From Mycobacterium sp. ITM-2016-00316 (GTDB lineage: Bacteria; Actinomycetota; Actinomycetes; Mycobacteriales; Mycobacteriaceae), in the NCBI RefSeq assembly GCF_002968335.2, contig NZ_CP134398.1, positions 3,224,001-3,288,000 of the forward strand: a stretch of DNA of 64,000 nt, read 5' to 3'. Numbering within the stretch: the first letter of the stretch is position 1; the number at the start of each line of letters is the position of its first letter. Both the position numbers and the translations under genes were made by a program. Shown piece by piece: positions 28,709 through 39,096 of this stretch. Below the pieces are notes generated by a model. The model ran no database searches and was not told the origin of the DNA. It was given only the letters and a program-made list of their open reading frames with translations.

Positions 28709-30087
28709 GTCTCACCATGACGCTGCTCAGCCTGCTCGCGTTCATCCTGCTGACCGCAGGAACCGCCTTGTTCGTCGCGGCCGAATTCTCCTTGACCGCA
28801 CTGGAACGCAGCATCGTCGAGTCCAACGCACGGACCGGCGGACGGCGCGATCAGTTCGTCCTCAAGGCACACCGCACCCTGTCCTTCCAGCTGTCCGGCG
28901 CGCAGCTCGGCATCTCGATCACCACGCTGGCCACCGGTTACCTGGCCGAACCCGTGGTGGCCCGGCTGCTCTACGCGCCGCTGACCGCGCTGCGCGTCCC
29001 CGCCGACTGGGTGAGCCCGATCGCTCTGGTGCTGGCGCTGCTGATCGCCACCTCGGTGTCGATGATCTTCGGTGAGCTGGTGCCCAAGAATCTGGCCATC
29101 GCCAAACCACTGCCCACCGCCCGTTTCGCGGGCGCGCCGCAGTGGTACTTCTCCAAGCTGTTCACCCCGGTCATCAAGGCCACCAACGGCACCGCGAACT
29201 GGATCCTGCGCCGGTTGGGCATCGAACCGGCCGAGGAACTGCGCTCGGCACGTTCCCCGCAGGAACTGGTGTCGCTGGTGCGTACCTCGGCGCGCAGCGG
29301 CGCGCTGGACGCCGATACCGCCGTCCTGGTCGACCGTTCACTGCAGTTCGGCGACCGTTCCGCCGAGGAACTGATGACCCCACGGTCCAAGATCGAATCG
29401 CTGGAACTGGAGGACACCGTCTCCGACCTGTTGGACGCCTCGATCCGCACCGGCTATTCGCGTTTCCCGATCGTCGACGGCGACCTCGACCAGACCGTCG
29501 GCATGGTGCACGTGAAGCAGGTCTTCGAGGTGCCGGCGCAGCGGCGCGCCACCACCCCGTTGTCCCGGTTGGCGGTGCCGGTGCCCACAGTGCCCGCGTC
29601 GCTCGACGGCGACGCGGTGATGACCCAGATCCGCGGCAACGGGATCCAGACCGCCATGGTCGTCGACGAATACGGCGGCACCGCGGGCATGGTCACCTTC
29701 GAGGACCTGATCGAAGAGATCGTCGGCGATGTGCGCGACGAACACGATGACGCCACACCGGATGTGGTGCAGAGCCGGGCCGGCTGGCAGGTCTCCGGAC
29801 TGCTGCGGATCGACGAGGTCGATTCCGAGACACCGTTCCGGGCCCCCGAGGGCGATTACGAGACGATCGGCGGCCTGGTCCTGGAGAAGCTCGGGCACAT
29901 CCCCGACGTCGGCGAAACCGTGGAGCTCACCGAGTTCGACCCGGACAAGCCCGGTGAGGACCCGGTGCGCTGGCAGGCCCGGATCCTGAGGATGGACGGC
30001 CGGCGTATCGACCTGCTGGAGCTCGTCGAGACCGCCGGCGCCGACGGATCACCCGCCGAGGGCAAGGAGCGCTCCGATGGGCGGTGA
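28705..30087 (+). CDS. CNNM/CorC (HlyC) family membrane protein, first of pair
   Basis: A 460-residue protein, syntenic with Rv1842c. It has an N-terminal DUF21/CNNM domain with four hydrophobic helices (about 1-150, including [13 protein letters not shown]), tandem CBS domains (about 215-345) and a C-terminal CorC/HlyC domain ([18 protein letters not shown]). Family members bind Mg-ATP and have been linked to Mg2+/Co2+ efflux. It overlaps the second, similar gene by 11 bp. The pair may assemble as a heteromer. Confidence 0.9.
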   Translation: MSLTMTLLSLLAFILLTAGTALFVAAEFSLTALERSIVESNARTGGRRDQFVLKAHRTLSFQLSGAQLGISITTLATGYLAEPVVARLLYAPLTALRVPADWVSPIALVLALLIATSVSMIFGELVPKNLAIAKPLPTARFAGAPQWYFSKLFTPVIKATNGTANWILRRLGIEPAEELRSARSPQELVSLVRTSARSGALDADTAVLVDRSLQFGDRSAEELMTPRSKIESLELEDTVSDLLDASIRTGYSRFPIVDGDLDQTVGMVHVKQVFEVPAQRRATTPLSRLAVPVPTVPASLDGDAVMTQIRGNGIQTAMVVDEYGGTAGMVTFEDLIEEIVGDVRDEHDDATPDVVQSRAGWQVSGLLRIDEVDSETPFRAPEGDYETIGGLVLEKLGHIPDVGETVELTEFDPDKPGEDPVRWQARILRMDGRRIDLLELVETAGADGSPAEGKERSDGR

Positions 30088-31129
30088 CCTGTTCGCGGTC
30101 GCACTGACCGTCCTGCTGCTGGGCCTCAACGCGTTCTTCGTCGGCGCCGAGTTCGCCCTGATCTCGGCGCGGCGTGACCGCCTCGAAGCGCTGGCCGAGC
30201 AGGGCAAGAAACGCGCAGTCACGGTGATGCGTGCGGCGGAGAACCTCTCGCTGATGCTGGCCGGCGCGCAGCTGGGCATCACCATCTGCTCGATCCTGCT
30301 CGGCCGGGTCGGCGAGCCCGCGGTGGCCCATCTGCTGGAGAAACCGTTCGCGCTGATCGGCGTCGGCGACGCCGTCCTGCACACGGTGTCATTCATCGTC
30401 GCGCTCGCGGTGGTCGTGACCCTGCACGTGCTGCTCGGCGAGATGGTGCCCAAGAACATCGCCATCGCCGGACCGGAAGCCACCGCGATGCTGCTGGTAC
30501 CGCCGTACCTGATGTACATCCGCGCGGTGCGCCCGCTCATCGGCTTCTACAACTGGGCCGCCAACACCACGCTGCGGGCGATGCGGGTGGAACCCAAGGA
30601 CGAACTCGACGTCACGGTCTCCACCGTCGAGCTGTCCGACATGATCGCCGAGTCCCTGTCGGAGGGTCTGCTCGACCGGGAGGAGCACACCCGGCTGACC
30701 CGCGCCCTGCAAATCCGTGATCGCAGCGTGGCGGATCTGGCCATCCCGCTGGACCGGATCCACGCGGTGCCGTCGGCAGCACCGGGGTCCGGACCCACGA
30801 TCGCGGCAGTCGAGCGGGCGCTCTCGGAAACCGGGTACTCCCGCTTCCCGGTGACCAATGCCGACGGCAGCTACCTGGGCTACCTGCACATCAAGGATGT
30901 GCTGCCGGTGCTCCACGAGGAGCGCACCACGCTGGACGCCGCGATGGTGCGCCCGCTGATCGAGGTGGCATCCACGCTGCCGCTGCCCGATGCGCTGACC
31001 CGGTTGCGCCGCAACAAGAGTCACCTCGCACTGGTCACCGACGGTGGCCGGGTCACGGCGATGGTGACGTTGGAGGATCTGGTGGAAGATCTGGTCGGCA
31101 CGGTGCGCGACGGGACGAACCGGATCTGA
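30077..31129 (+). CDS. CNNM/CorC family membrane protein, second of pair
   Basis: A 350-residue paralogue of the upstream protein, syntenic with Rv1841c. It holds the CNNM membrane domain ([35 protein letters not shown]) and two CBS domains (about 210-340) but lacks the C-terminal CorC domain. The start at 30077 lies inside the 3' end of its partner gene, and its TGA overlaps the next ATG by one base. The conserved pairing suggests one carries a regulatory domain the other lacks. Confidence 0.88.
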   Translation: MGGDLFAVALTVLLLGLNAFFVGAEFALISARRDRLEALAEQGKKRAVTVMRAAENLSLMLAGAQLGITICSILLGRVGEPAVAHLLEKPFALIGVGDAVLHTVSFIVALAVVVTLHVLLGEMVPKNIAIAGPEATAMLLVPPYLMYIRAVRPLIGFYNWAANTTLRAMRVEPKDELDVTVSTVELSDMIAESLSEGLLDREEHTRLTRALQIRDRSVADLAIPLDRIHAVPSAAPGSGPTIAAVERALSETGYSRFPVTNADGSYLGYLHIKDVLPVLHEERTTLDAAMVRPLIEVASTLPLPDALTRLRRNKSHLALVTDGGRVTAMVTLEDLVEDLVGTVRDGTNRI

Positions 31130-32022
31130 TGGCGACCGTCCTCACCGAATCGGACTGGCTGGCTCGGGAGGCCGCGCACCAGCAGCGTGTCGCGCGGTTC
31201 ACCGCGCCGCATCAGCAGCGCGCGCAGCGCGGCGAACCCCATCCGGTGTGGGATTTCCTGTTCACTTACTACAGCCTGCGGCCCCGCCAGCTACGGCGCT
31301 GGCATCCCGGCTTCGGCGTCGCGCTCGCCGGACCCGCCGCCGAACGCTTCGCCACCCGCCCCGGCTACCAGCGCATCGAGGGCACCGTGACGGTGACCGC
31401 TGAGCTGCTGACGGCCCGGCGCGACACCGTGGCGTTCATCGCCGACCTGCTGTCGGGTACCGCGCAGCGGCCCGCCCGGTTCAACTGTTTCGGGCTGCAT
31501 GAATGGGCGATGGTCTACCGCTCGCCGGAGGTGCGCCACGGCCAGGTCCCACTGCGGCTGGGGTCGGCCGGCACCGATGCCGTCGTCGATTCGATGCCGT
31601 TGCGATGCAGCCATTTCGACGCCTTCAGGTTCTTCACCCCGGCCGCCGCCGAGCGCAACGGTGAGCGGTTGCGCCGCGACACCCAGCTGGTCACCGAGCA
31701 GCCGGGCTGCATCCACGCGGCAATGGACTGCTACAAGTGGGCCTACAAACTGGGACCGCTGGTGCCCTCGGAGCTGGTGATGGACTGCCTGGAACTGGCC
31801 GCCGACGCACGGGCGGTCGACATGTGTGCCAGCCCATACGACCTGACCGACTATGGTTTCGACCCGATTGCCATCGAGACCGCCGCAGGCCGCGCCGAGT
31901 ACGTCACAGCGCAGCAGGGCATCACCGAACGGGCGGCGCCGTTGCGTGCGGAGCTGGCTCGCCGGTGTGACCTGCTGCTCACCCGGTCCTCCGCGGGGTC
32001 ACCGGTAGTTACCGGCGGGTAA
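31129..32022 (+). CDS. Conserved actinobacterial protein (labelled 3-methyladenine glycosylase-like)
   Basis: A 297-residue soluble protein with no clear catalytic motif I can name. It opens with ESDWLAREAAHQQRV and FLFTYYSLRPRQLRRWHPG, a very conserved actinobacterial pattern. I recall such proteins being annotated as 3-methyladenine DNA glycosylase, but nothing in the sequence (no HhH-GPD or AlkA motifs) supports that. Several Cys and His (FNCFGLHEW, CSHFDAFRFF, CIHAAMDCYKW) could form a metal or active site. It is coupled to the CNNM pair by a TGATG overlap. Confidence 0.7.
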   Translation: MATVLTESDWLAREAAHQQRVARFTAPHQQRAQRGEPHPVWDFLFTYYSLRPRQLRRWHPGFGVALAGPAAERFATRPGYQRIEGTVTVTAELLTARRDTVAFIADLLSGTAQRPARFNCFGLHEWAMVYRSPEVRHGQVPLRLGSAGTDAVVDSMPLRCSHFDAFRFFTPAAAERNGERLRRDTQLVTEQPGCIHAAMDCYKWAYKLGPLVPSELVMDCLELAADARAVDMCASPYDLTDYGFDPIAIETAAGRAEYVTAQQGITERAAPLRAELARRCDLLLTRSSAGSPVVTGG

Positions 32023-32049
32023 ACTAGTCCGACTGCTAAGGGAGGAAAC

Positions 32050-34220
32050 ATGACCGAGCGCGTGACGGTGGGAAACCTGCGGGTCGCCAAGGTGCTGCAC
32101 GACTTCATCACGACGGAAGCGTTGCCCGGCACCGGCCTGGATCCCGATACCTTCTGGTCGGGTGTGGACAAGGTCATCGCCGACCTCACTCCGCAGAACC
32201 AGGATCTGCTGGCCCGTCGTGATGACCTGCAGGCCCAGATCGACAAGTGGCACCGTGCCCGGGTCATCGGTCCCTTCGATGCCGCCGAGTACAAGCAATT
32301 CCTCACCGATATCGGTTACCTGGCGCCCGAGCCCGCCGACTTCAGCATCACGACCTCCGGCGTCGACGCCGAGATCACCAGCACCGCGGGCCCGCAGCTG
32401 GTGGTGCCGATCCTCAACGCCCGCTTCGCGCTGAACGCCGCCAACGCACGCTGGGGTTCGCTGTATGACGCGCTGTACGGCACCGACGTGATCCCCGAGG
32501 AGGGTGGCGCCGAGAAGGGCTCCTCCTACAACCGGGTGCGCGGCGACAAGGTCATCGCCTACGCCCGCAACTTCCTCGACGAGGCCGTCCCGCTGGCCTC
32601 GGGCTCCTGGACCGACATCACTGAGGTGACGATCACCGACGGCGTGCTGTCCCCGCTCTCGCCGATCCGAGCGCCTTTGTCGGGTACACCGGTGAACTCG
32701 GCGCCCCGGCCTGGTCGGTGCTGCTGGAGCACAACGGCCTGCACATCGAGATCCTGATCGACCCGGACTCGCCGGTTGGGTCGACCGACAAGGCCGGCAT
32801 CAAGGATGTCGTGCTGGAGTCCGCCATCACCACCATCATGGATTTCGAGGACTCGGTGGCCGCGGTCGATGCCGAGGACAAGGTCCTGGGCTACCGCAAC
32901 TGGCTGGGGCTCAACCGCGGCGATCTCGCCGAAGAGGTCAGCAAGGGCGGCAAGTCCTTCACCCGGGTGCTCAGCCCCGATCGGACGTTCAGCACCCCCG
33001 ACGGCACGGGCCAGCTCAGCTTGCCCGGGCGCAGCCTGCTGTTCGTCCGCAATGTCGGGCATCTGATGACCAACGACGCGATCGTGGACGCCGACGGCAA
33101 CGAGATCCCCGAGGGCATCCAGGACGCCCTGTTCACCGGCCTGATCGCCACCCACGGACTGACGGTCAGCGACGAGACGGGTCCGCACGCCAACAGTCGC
33201 ACCGGCTCGATCTACATCGTGAAGCCCAAGATGCACGGGCCCGACGAGGTCGCGTTCACCTGCGAGTTGTTCAGCCGAGTCGAAGATGTCCTCGGTCTGC
33301 CCCAGGGCACCCTCAAGGTCGGCATCATGGACGAGGAACGCCGCACCACGCTGAATCTCAAGGCCTGCATCAAGGCCGCCGCCGACCGGGTCGTGTTCAT
33401 CAACACCGGCTTCCTGGACCGCACCGGCGACGAGATCCACACCTCGATGGAGGCCGGCCCGATGATCCGCAAGGGCGCCATGAAGAGCCAGCCGTGGATC
33501 AAGGCCTATGAGGACCAGAACGTCGACGTCGGCCTGGCCACCGGCCTGTCCGGGCGCGCCCAGATCGGCAAGGGCATGTGGGCCATGACCGATCTGATGG
33601 CCGACATGGTCGAGCAGAAGATCGGCCAGCCCCGCGCCGGCGCCACCACCGCGTGGGTGCCCTCCCCGACGGCGGCCACCCTGCACGCCATGCACTACCA
33701 CCAGGTCGACGTGGCGGCGGTGCAGAAGGAACTCGCAGGCAAGCGGCGCGCCACCGTCGACGAGTTGCTGACCATCCCGCTGGCCGGTGAGCTCGCCTGG
33801 TCGACCGATGAGATCCACGAAGAGGTCGACAACAACTGCCAGTCCATCCTGGGCTACGTGGTGCGCTGGGTCGACGCCGGTGTCGGCTGCTCCAAGGTGC
33901 CCGACATCCATAACGTCGCGCTGATGGAAGACCGCGCCACGCTGCGCATCTTGAGTCAGTTGCTGGCCAACTGGCTGCGCCACGGAGTGATCACCGAGGG
34001 CGACATCAAGGCCAGCCTGCGCCGGATGGCCGCTGTCGTCGACGAGCAGAACGCCGGCGACCCCGACTACCTGCCGATGGCACCCGATCCCGAGGCCAGC
34101 ATCGCCTTCCAGGCCGCACAGGAACTGATCCTGTCCGGCACCCAGCAGCCCAGCGGCTACACCGAGCCGATCCTGCACCGGCGCCGCCGCGAGTTCAAGG
34201 CGCGTGCCGCAAGCCTGTGA
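32050..34220 (+). pseudogene. glcB: Malate synthase G, reading frame broken
   Basis: Malate synthase G condenses glyoxylate with acetyl-CoA to malate. Two overlapping frames carry it: residues 1-~200 read from the ATG at 32050, the rest from frame 3. The break is at about 32650-32657; after DGVLS the frame jumps to [14 protein letters not shown]. Compared with other GlcB proteins about 25 nt are missing there, in a loop near residue 205, so the shift is not a simple one-base error. Downstream sequence is normal ([41 protein letters not shown]). As assembled, no full-length GlcB can be made. Good ribosome site (GGGAGGA). Assembly error is a serious alternative. Confidence 0.88.
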
Positions 34221-34266
34221 CTAGACTTCGGCGGGGCATTCGACACGACGAGTTGAGAGGGTAGGG

Positions 34267-36330
34267 ATGGGCAGGCACAGCATTCCCGACCCCGACGAGG
34301 CCGACGACCGGACCGGCAACGGGCCGGACGCCGGTTACGGGTCGGAACCCGCCGGGGACAGTGACGCGGGTGTGCGCGACTCCGGTTACGGGGCCGACGA
34401 ATACGGTCCTGACGACTACCGATCCGATGACTACGGGTCCGAGGAGTACGGCCCTGACGACTACCAATACGAAGTCGATCGCGGGTACGACGAGCCCGAC
34501 CCGGCACCGCGAGGTTTCCCCGCCGTCGCCGACGAGGATTCGCCGACCCAGGCGTTCTCGGTCACCGGCCGCCAGCGCACCTACGAGGACGGCGAGTGGA
34601 CCGGCAGTCACCGTGCGGTGACCACCGGGCGTCGCAAGGTCAGCCCCGTCGTCATCGGCGCCCTCATCACCGTCGTCGTGGTGGTCGGCGCCGTCATCCT
34701 GTGGCGCTTCTTCGGTGACGCGCTGTCCAACCGCAGCCAGGCCTCCGCCGATCGTTGCGTCGAGGGCGAGGTGACCGTCGCGGTCATCGCCGACCCTGCC
34801 ATCGCCGAACAGGTCGGCACCTTCGCCGAGCAGTACAGCGCGACCGCCGACCCGGTGGGTGACCGCTGTGTGCAGGTCGCGGTGCAGGCCGCGGACTCCA
34901 CCGCGGTGATCAACGGTTTCGCCGAGTCCTGGCCGGGTGAACTCGGTGACCGCCCGGCCCTGTGGATTCCGGCGAGCTCGATCTCGGAGGCACGGCTGGA
35001 GACGGCCAGCGGCGGCAAGACCGTCATCGACAGCCGGCCGCTGGTGAGTTCGCCGGTCGTGCTGGCCGTCCGGCCCGAACTCAAAGATGCGCTGGGCCAG
35101 CAGAGCTGGTCGGCCCTGCCGGGGCTGCAGAGCGACCCGGCCGGGCTCGACGGGCTCAACCTGCCGGGCTGGGGTGCCCTGAAACTGGCTCTGCCGCTCG
35201 CCGACAACAGCGACGCCGCATACCTGGCCTCCGAAGCGGTGGCCGCCGCCTCGGCGCCCGCCGGCTCGCCGGGCAGTGCGGGCGCGGGCGCCGCCCAACG
35301 CCTGCTTGCCGGGCAACCCGAGTTGGCCGACGCCGCCGCCTCGACCGCTTTGGATGCCCTCGTCAACGCCGCCGACCCGGCAACCGCACCCGTGCACGCC
35401 GTCGCCACCACCGAGCAGGAGCTGTTCGAGCGGGGCGCGAACCTCGCCGATGCCGCCGGCAAGCTCGCTTCCTGGATCCCCTCGGGGCCGGCGTCGGTGG
35501 CCGACTTCCCCGCGGTGCTGCTCAGCGGTGACTGGCTGTCCAAGGAACAGTTGGCCGCGGCGAGCGAGTTCGACCGCTTCATGCGCAAACCCGAGCAACT
35601 CGCCGAGCTCGCCAAGGCCGGATTCCGCGTCGAAGGGGTGGCACCGCCGGCCAGCCCGGTCACCGATTTCCCGGCGCTCGCCCAGCCCTTGTCGTTCGGG
35701 GACGCGGAGTCCCGCGCCACGCTGGCCACCCGGATGACCGCACCCGCCCAGAGCGGCACGGTCACCGTGATGCTCGATCAGTCGATGCCCGTCGACGAGG
35801 GCGGCCGTAGCCGGCTGACCAATGTGACCGCCGCGCTCAACGACCGGCTGCAGATGCTGTCGCCGACGTCGTCGGTGGGTCTGTGGACCTTCGACGGCGT
35901 GGCGGGACGCTCGGTGACCACCACCGGACCGCTCGGTGACGATGTCGGTGGCGAACCGCGCTCGGCGGCACTGTCAACGAATCTGCAGTCCCAGACGAGC
36001 TCCGGTGGCGGCGCGGTGTCCTTCACCACGCTGCGGCTGATCTACGCCGAGGCGCTGGCGAACTTCCGCGCCGGTGAACCGAATTCGGTGCTGGTGATCA
36101 CCTCCGGCCCGCACACCGACCGCAGTCTGGACGGCCCGGGACTGATTTCCTACATCCAGGGCGCGGTGGAACCGGATCGGCCGGTCGCGGTCAACGTCAT
36201 CAATCTCGGCGACGACCCTGACCGCTCGACGTGGGAAGAGGTCGCACAGGCCAGTGGCGGCGAGTACCGCAATGTGCCCAGCTCGGCCGATCCCGGTCTG
36301 GCCGATGCGGTCGCCGAATTCCTGGGCTGA
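34267..36330 (+). CDS. Rv1836c-like membrane-anchored protein with SBP-like and VWA domains
   Basis: A 687-residue protein, syntenic with Rv1836c. It has a cytoplasmic acidic Tyr/Asp-rich N-terminus (repeated YGPDDY-type units, residues 20-85), one membrane helix (VVIGALITVVVVVGAVILWRF, about 125-145), an extracellular solute-binding-like domain and a von Willebrand A-like domain (from about 505, VTVMLDQSMPVDEGGRSR; MIDAS DxSxS appears as DQSMP). An envelope-assembly role is inferred. The Tyr-rich tail is a plausible target for a kinase. Confidence 0.82.
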   Translation: MGRHSIPDPDEADDRTGNGPDAGYGSEPAGDSDAGVRDSGYGADEYGPDDYRSDDYGSEEYGPDDYQYEVDRGYDEPDPAPRGFPAVADEDSPTQAFSVTGRQRTYEDGEWTGSHRAVTTGRRKVSPVVIGALITVVVVVGAVILWRFFGDALSNRSQASADRCVEGEVTVAVIADPAIAEQVGTFAEQYSATADPVGDRCVQVAVQAADSTAVINGFAESWPGELGDRPALWIPASSISEARLETASGGKTVIDSRPLVSSPVVLAVRPELKDALGQQSWSALPGLQSDPAGLDGLNLPGWGALKLALPLADNSDAAYLASEAVAAASAPAGSPGSAGAGAAQRLLAGQPELADAAASTALDALVNAADPATAPVHAVATTEQELFERGANLADAAGKLASWIPSGPASVADFPAVLLSGDWLSKEQLAAASEFDRFMRKPEQLAELAKAGFRVEGVAPPASPVTDFPALAQPLSFGDAESRATLATRMTAPAQSGTVTVMLDQSMPVDEGGRSRLTNVTAALNDRLQMLSPTSSVGLWTFDGVAGRSVTTTGPLGDDVGGEPRSAALSTNLQSQTSSGGGAVSFTTLRLIYAEALANFRAGEPNSVLVITSGPHTDRSLDGPGLISYIQGAVEPDRPVAVNVINLGDDPDRSTWEEVAQASGGEYRNVPSSADPGLADAVAEFLG

Positions 36331-36340
36331 GCGGGCCGGT

Positions 36341-37204
36341 TCAGCGCCGCCGCAGCACGCAGCGCACCCCGAAGTGATCCGACGGGAACACCCGCGGCAG
36401 TGCGGCCGAAATCGGTTCGCGGCCCAGTAGTTCGATCGATTCGGGTACCCAGGCATCACCCGCGGTGAGCACCCGGTCGAATCGGACGTGGCGGCGCTTG
36501 TCCTTCATGTCGAACCGCATGTGGTTAATGGTGGTGTCCTCGGTGTACCCGGGTTCTCCCGGGCGCAGCATCGGCCAGGCGTCCCGGTAGTCCGGGTCGA
36601 TGATGGCGTTCTCGGAGTCACGGATGTTGAAGTCGCCCAACATCACCACGTTCTCGGCGTCGCGCTGGGATGCGAAGATCCGCTCGAGCTGGCGGGCACG
36701 CAGAGGCGCTGACGCCTTGCCGCTTTCGAGATGGATACCGACGACGGTCAGCAGCTCACCATTGACGGTGAGCTGTGCGGTCAGGTATCCACGAGACAAT
36801 CGGGTCGGCAGCGGCGTGTAGGTGACGGTGTCGACGGGGACGCGGGACAGCAGCAGCATGCCGTAGTTGCCCCGGCGGCCCCCGACCGCCGCGGCACTTC
36901 GATAGCGCTCCCGGATCCAGGGTTGTTCTCCGAACACGGCGAGAGCATCGGGGGTCACCTCCTGAAAAACCATGATGTCCGGGGATTCTCGGGACAGCAG
37001 TTCGGCGATGGTGCGATGGCGCTGCCCGGCGTGGTGGTCGTTGAACCAGATGTTGTACGTCGTGACGGTGAGGCGTTCGACGTGGCCCGGGCAGGCCGTT
37101 TCGCGTGCGGCGACCCACCTTCGGCGTCCGGGATCGAACCGCAGCACGGGGACCTGTGCCGGGCGACGGAAATAGCCGCGCCACAGCCGGTCCATGCTGC
37201 CCAA
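36341..37204 (-). CDS. Endonuclease/exonuclease/phosphatase (EEP) family protein
   Basis: A 287-residue EEP-fold hydrolase, resembling the TDP2-like group of tyrosyl-DNA phosphodiesterases. EEP motifs: TTYNIWF (Asn), FQEVTPDAL (catalytic Glu), HLESG (His), LGDFNIRDSE (Asp/Asn), and SDHFGVRC (terminal Asp-His). The substrate is unclear; DNA repair or lipid-head-group hydrolysis are possible. Its start is one base after the MFS stop (an internal Met at 37195 is an alternative), so it is probably co-expressed with the pump. Confidence 0.85.
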   Translation of the reverse strand: MGSMDRLWRGYFRRPAQVPVLRFDPGRRRWVAARETACPGHVERLTVTTYNIWFNDHHAGQRHRTIAELLSRESPDIMVFQEVTPDALAVFGEQPWIRERYRSAAAVGGRRGNYGMLLLSRVPVDTVTYTPLPTRLSRGYLTAQLTVNGELLTVVGIHLESGKASAPLRARQLERIFASQRDAENVVMLGDFNIRDSENAIIDPDYRDAWPMLRPGEPGYTEDTTINHMRFDMKDKRRHVRFDRVLTAGDAWVPESIELLGREPISAALPRVFPSDHFGVRCVLRRR

Positions 37205-37205
37205 G

Positions 37206-38615
37206 CTACTCCGCTGCGGTGGCGCACCCCCGCGGAGCCCGCCACGCCCGCGGCAGTGTCACCGCGATTCCGATCAGTCCGACCCCGAGCGGCACCAGCA
37301 GCGCCGCACGGTATGACTCGAGCAGGTCGGCACCCGTTGCCAGGACGGCGACCTGGACGGCGGTGGTGACAGCGAGCCCGATCGCCGCGCCGAACTGGAA
37401 GGTGGTGTAGAGCAACCCCCCGGTCAGGCCCTGCGCTGCTTCCTCGACGCCGTCGGTGGCGGCAATGGTCAGTGGGCCGTAGGCCAGGGTGAACGCGATC
37501 CCCAGCGCCAGGAAGCTGGGCAGCATGCTCAGGTACGCCCAGTCGTCCTCGACACCGGTGAACAACGCGAACGACAATGCCGAGAAGAACATGCCGACCA
37601 CGATGACCCGCCACAGCCCGAACCTGCGGACCAGGACCGGGGTCAGTGTCGGCGCAAGGATGGCGTCGATGGCGACCACCAGCAGCGCCAACGCCGTGGT
37701 CAGTGCCGACCACCCGCGTAATTCCTGCAGATAGAGCACCACGATGAATTGGAACCCCATGAAGCCACCCGCCAGACAGCCGGCACCGATATAGGCGTTG
37801 ACCAGGCTGCCGTTGCGCAGCAGACCAGGAGGGACGAGCGGGTCGGCGGCGGTGCGCTGCCGGACGGTGAATGCGGCGAACAGCATGAGCGCGACGGCAC
37901 CCGTCGCTGCCGAGGCGAAAACGGAAGCGTGCGCGGCATTCTCGATCGTGGTGACGGTCAGGACCACCGCGCCGGTGATCAGCAGGGCGCCGGGCAGGTC
38001 GAGTGAACGCCGCGCTCTGACGGTGTCGCGTGGGATCAGCGGAAGACCCAGGGCCAGCACGGCGAGCGCCAGCACGACGGGAGCGAAGAAGACCCAGCGC
38101 CAGCCGAAGGCCGTCAGCACACCGCCGGCGATCAGCCCGAGCGAGAATCCGGCAGCGCCGATGCCCGCGTAGATGAGCACCGCGCGATCCCGTTGCGGGC
38201 CTTCGGGGAAGCTGGTGGTGATGATGGCGAGCCCGGCCGGCATCAGGAAGGCCGCCGCGATACCGGTGATGACGCGGACCGCGATGATCATCGCCCCACT
38301 GGGCGCAATCCCACCGAGCGCAGAGACACCGATGAAGACGACCAGGGCGATCAGGAAGACCCGCCGCCGTCCGTAGACATCGGCGGTGCGCCCGCCCAGC
38401 AACATGAAACCGCCATAGCCGATGACGTAACCGCTGACCACCCACTGGAGTTGGACGGTCGGCAGCGCCAAGGCCTCGCGGATCACCGGCAGGGCGATGT
38501 TGAACATCGCGATGTCGATGCCCTCCAGGAAGGCGGCCCCGCAGAGCGCCACCAGCAGCAGCGCCGAGCGTGTCCGCGAGGGCGTACGTGCGGGACCTGC
38601 CGCAACTGTGTCCAT
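37206..38615 (-). CDS. MFS drug-efflux transporter, DHA2-like
   Basis: A 469-residue membrane protein with about 14 hydrophobic segments. Features of drug/H+ antiporters include FLEGIDIAMFNIALPVI in helix 1, GGRTADVYGRRRVFL in the 2-3 loop, and QGLTGGLLYTTFQFGAAIG. Substrates are unknown. It is divergent from an HxlR regulator across a 58-bp gap, a typical arrangement for regulated export. Stop and start spacing links it to the EEP gene downstream. Confidence 0.88.
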   Translation of the reverse strand: MDTVAAGPARTPSRTRSALLLVALCGAAFLEGIDIAMFNIALPVIREALALPTVQLQWVVSGYVIGYGGFMLLGGRTADVYGRRRVFLIALVVFIGVSALGGIAPSGAMIIAVRVITGIAAAFLMPAGLAIITTSFPEGPQRDRAVLIYAGIGAAGFSLGLIAGGVLTAFGWRWVFFAPVVLALAVLALGLPLIPRDTVRARRSLDLPGALLITGAVVLTVTTIENAAHASVFASAATGAVALMLFAAFTVRQRTAADPLVPPGLLRNGSLVNAYIGAGCLAGGFMGFQFIVVLYLQELRGWSALTTALALLVVAIDAILAPTLTPVLVRRFGLWRVIVVGMFFSALSFALFTGVEDDWAYLSMLPSFLALGIAFTLAYGPLTIAATDGVEEAAQGLTGGLLYTTFQFGAAIGLAVTTAVQVAVLATGADLLESYRAALLVPLGVGLIGIAVTLPRAWRAPRGCATAAE

Positions 38616-38673
38616 CTACCCCACCTCTAGGTTCCTATTGGTAACTGACCACATCATCAGGCACCATGGCGGT

Positions 38674-39096
38674 GTGGCGGAAGAAGGCACTTTGACGTCA
38701 GCCGGTACCCCTGAGGTAACCGACTGCTGCCCGGACGCCTTTCAGTGGGATCGGCGCGAAGACTGTGAGGTCCGCCAGATCCTCGACCGGATCGCGGACA
38801 AATGGTCGCTGCTCGTCATCGCCCTGCTCGAGGACGGGTCCATGCGATTCACCGAGCTCAAACGCATGATCGATGGTGTCAGCCAGCGGATGCTGACCGT
38901 CACGTTGCGCCAGCTCGAACGCGACGGCCTGGTGCGCCGCACCGTGCATCCCGTCGTCCCGCCCCGGGTCGACTACGAACTCACCGATCTCGGGCGCACC
39001 CTGCACCAGACCGTCCAATCGTTGGTCCGGTGGACCGAACGCCATCAGGGCGATATCGCGGCGGCGCGCCGGGCGTTCGACGCCGCTCACAGCTGA
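38674..39096 (+). CDS. HxlR-family transcriptional regulator
   Basis: A 140-residue winged-helix protein with the HxlR signature: CEVRQILDRIADKWSLLVI, then FTELKRMIDGVSQRMLTVTLRQLERDGLVRR. Cys14-15 and Cys27 near the N-terminus could sense electrophiles, as in other HxlR proteins. The GTG at 38674 is preferred because the family begins nearby; longer frames reach into the MFS gene. Divergent from the MFS pump, it probably controls it through AGGTTCC/GGTAACT in the gap. Its 3' end overlaps the hydrolase stop by 10 bp. Confidence 0.85.
   Translation: MAEEGTLTSAGTPEVTDCCPDAFQWDRREDCEVRQILDRIADKWSLLVIALLEDGSMRFTELKRMIDGVSQRMLTVTLRQLERDGLVRRTVHPVVPPRVDYELTDLGRTLHQTVQSLVRWTERHQGDIAAARRAFDAAHS

Noticed and set aside
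32050..32757. Programmed frameshift in glcB
   Set aside because: No slippery heptamer or stimulatory structure is seen, and bases are missing relative to homologues.
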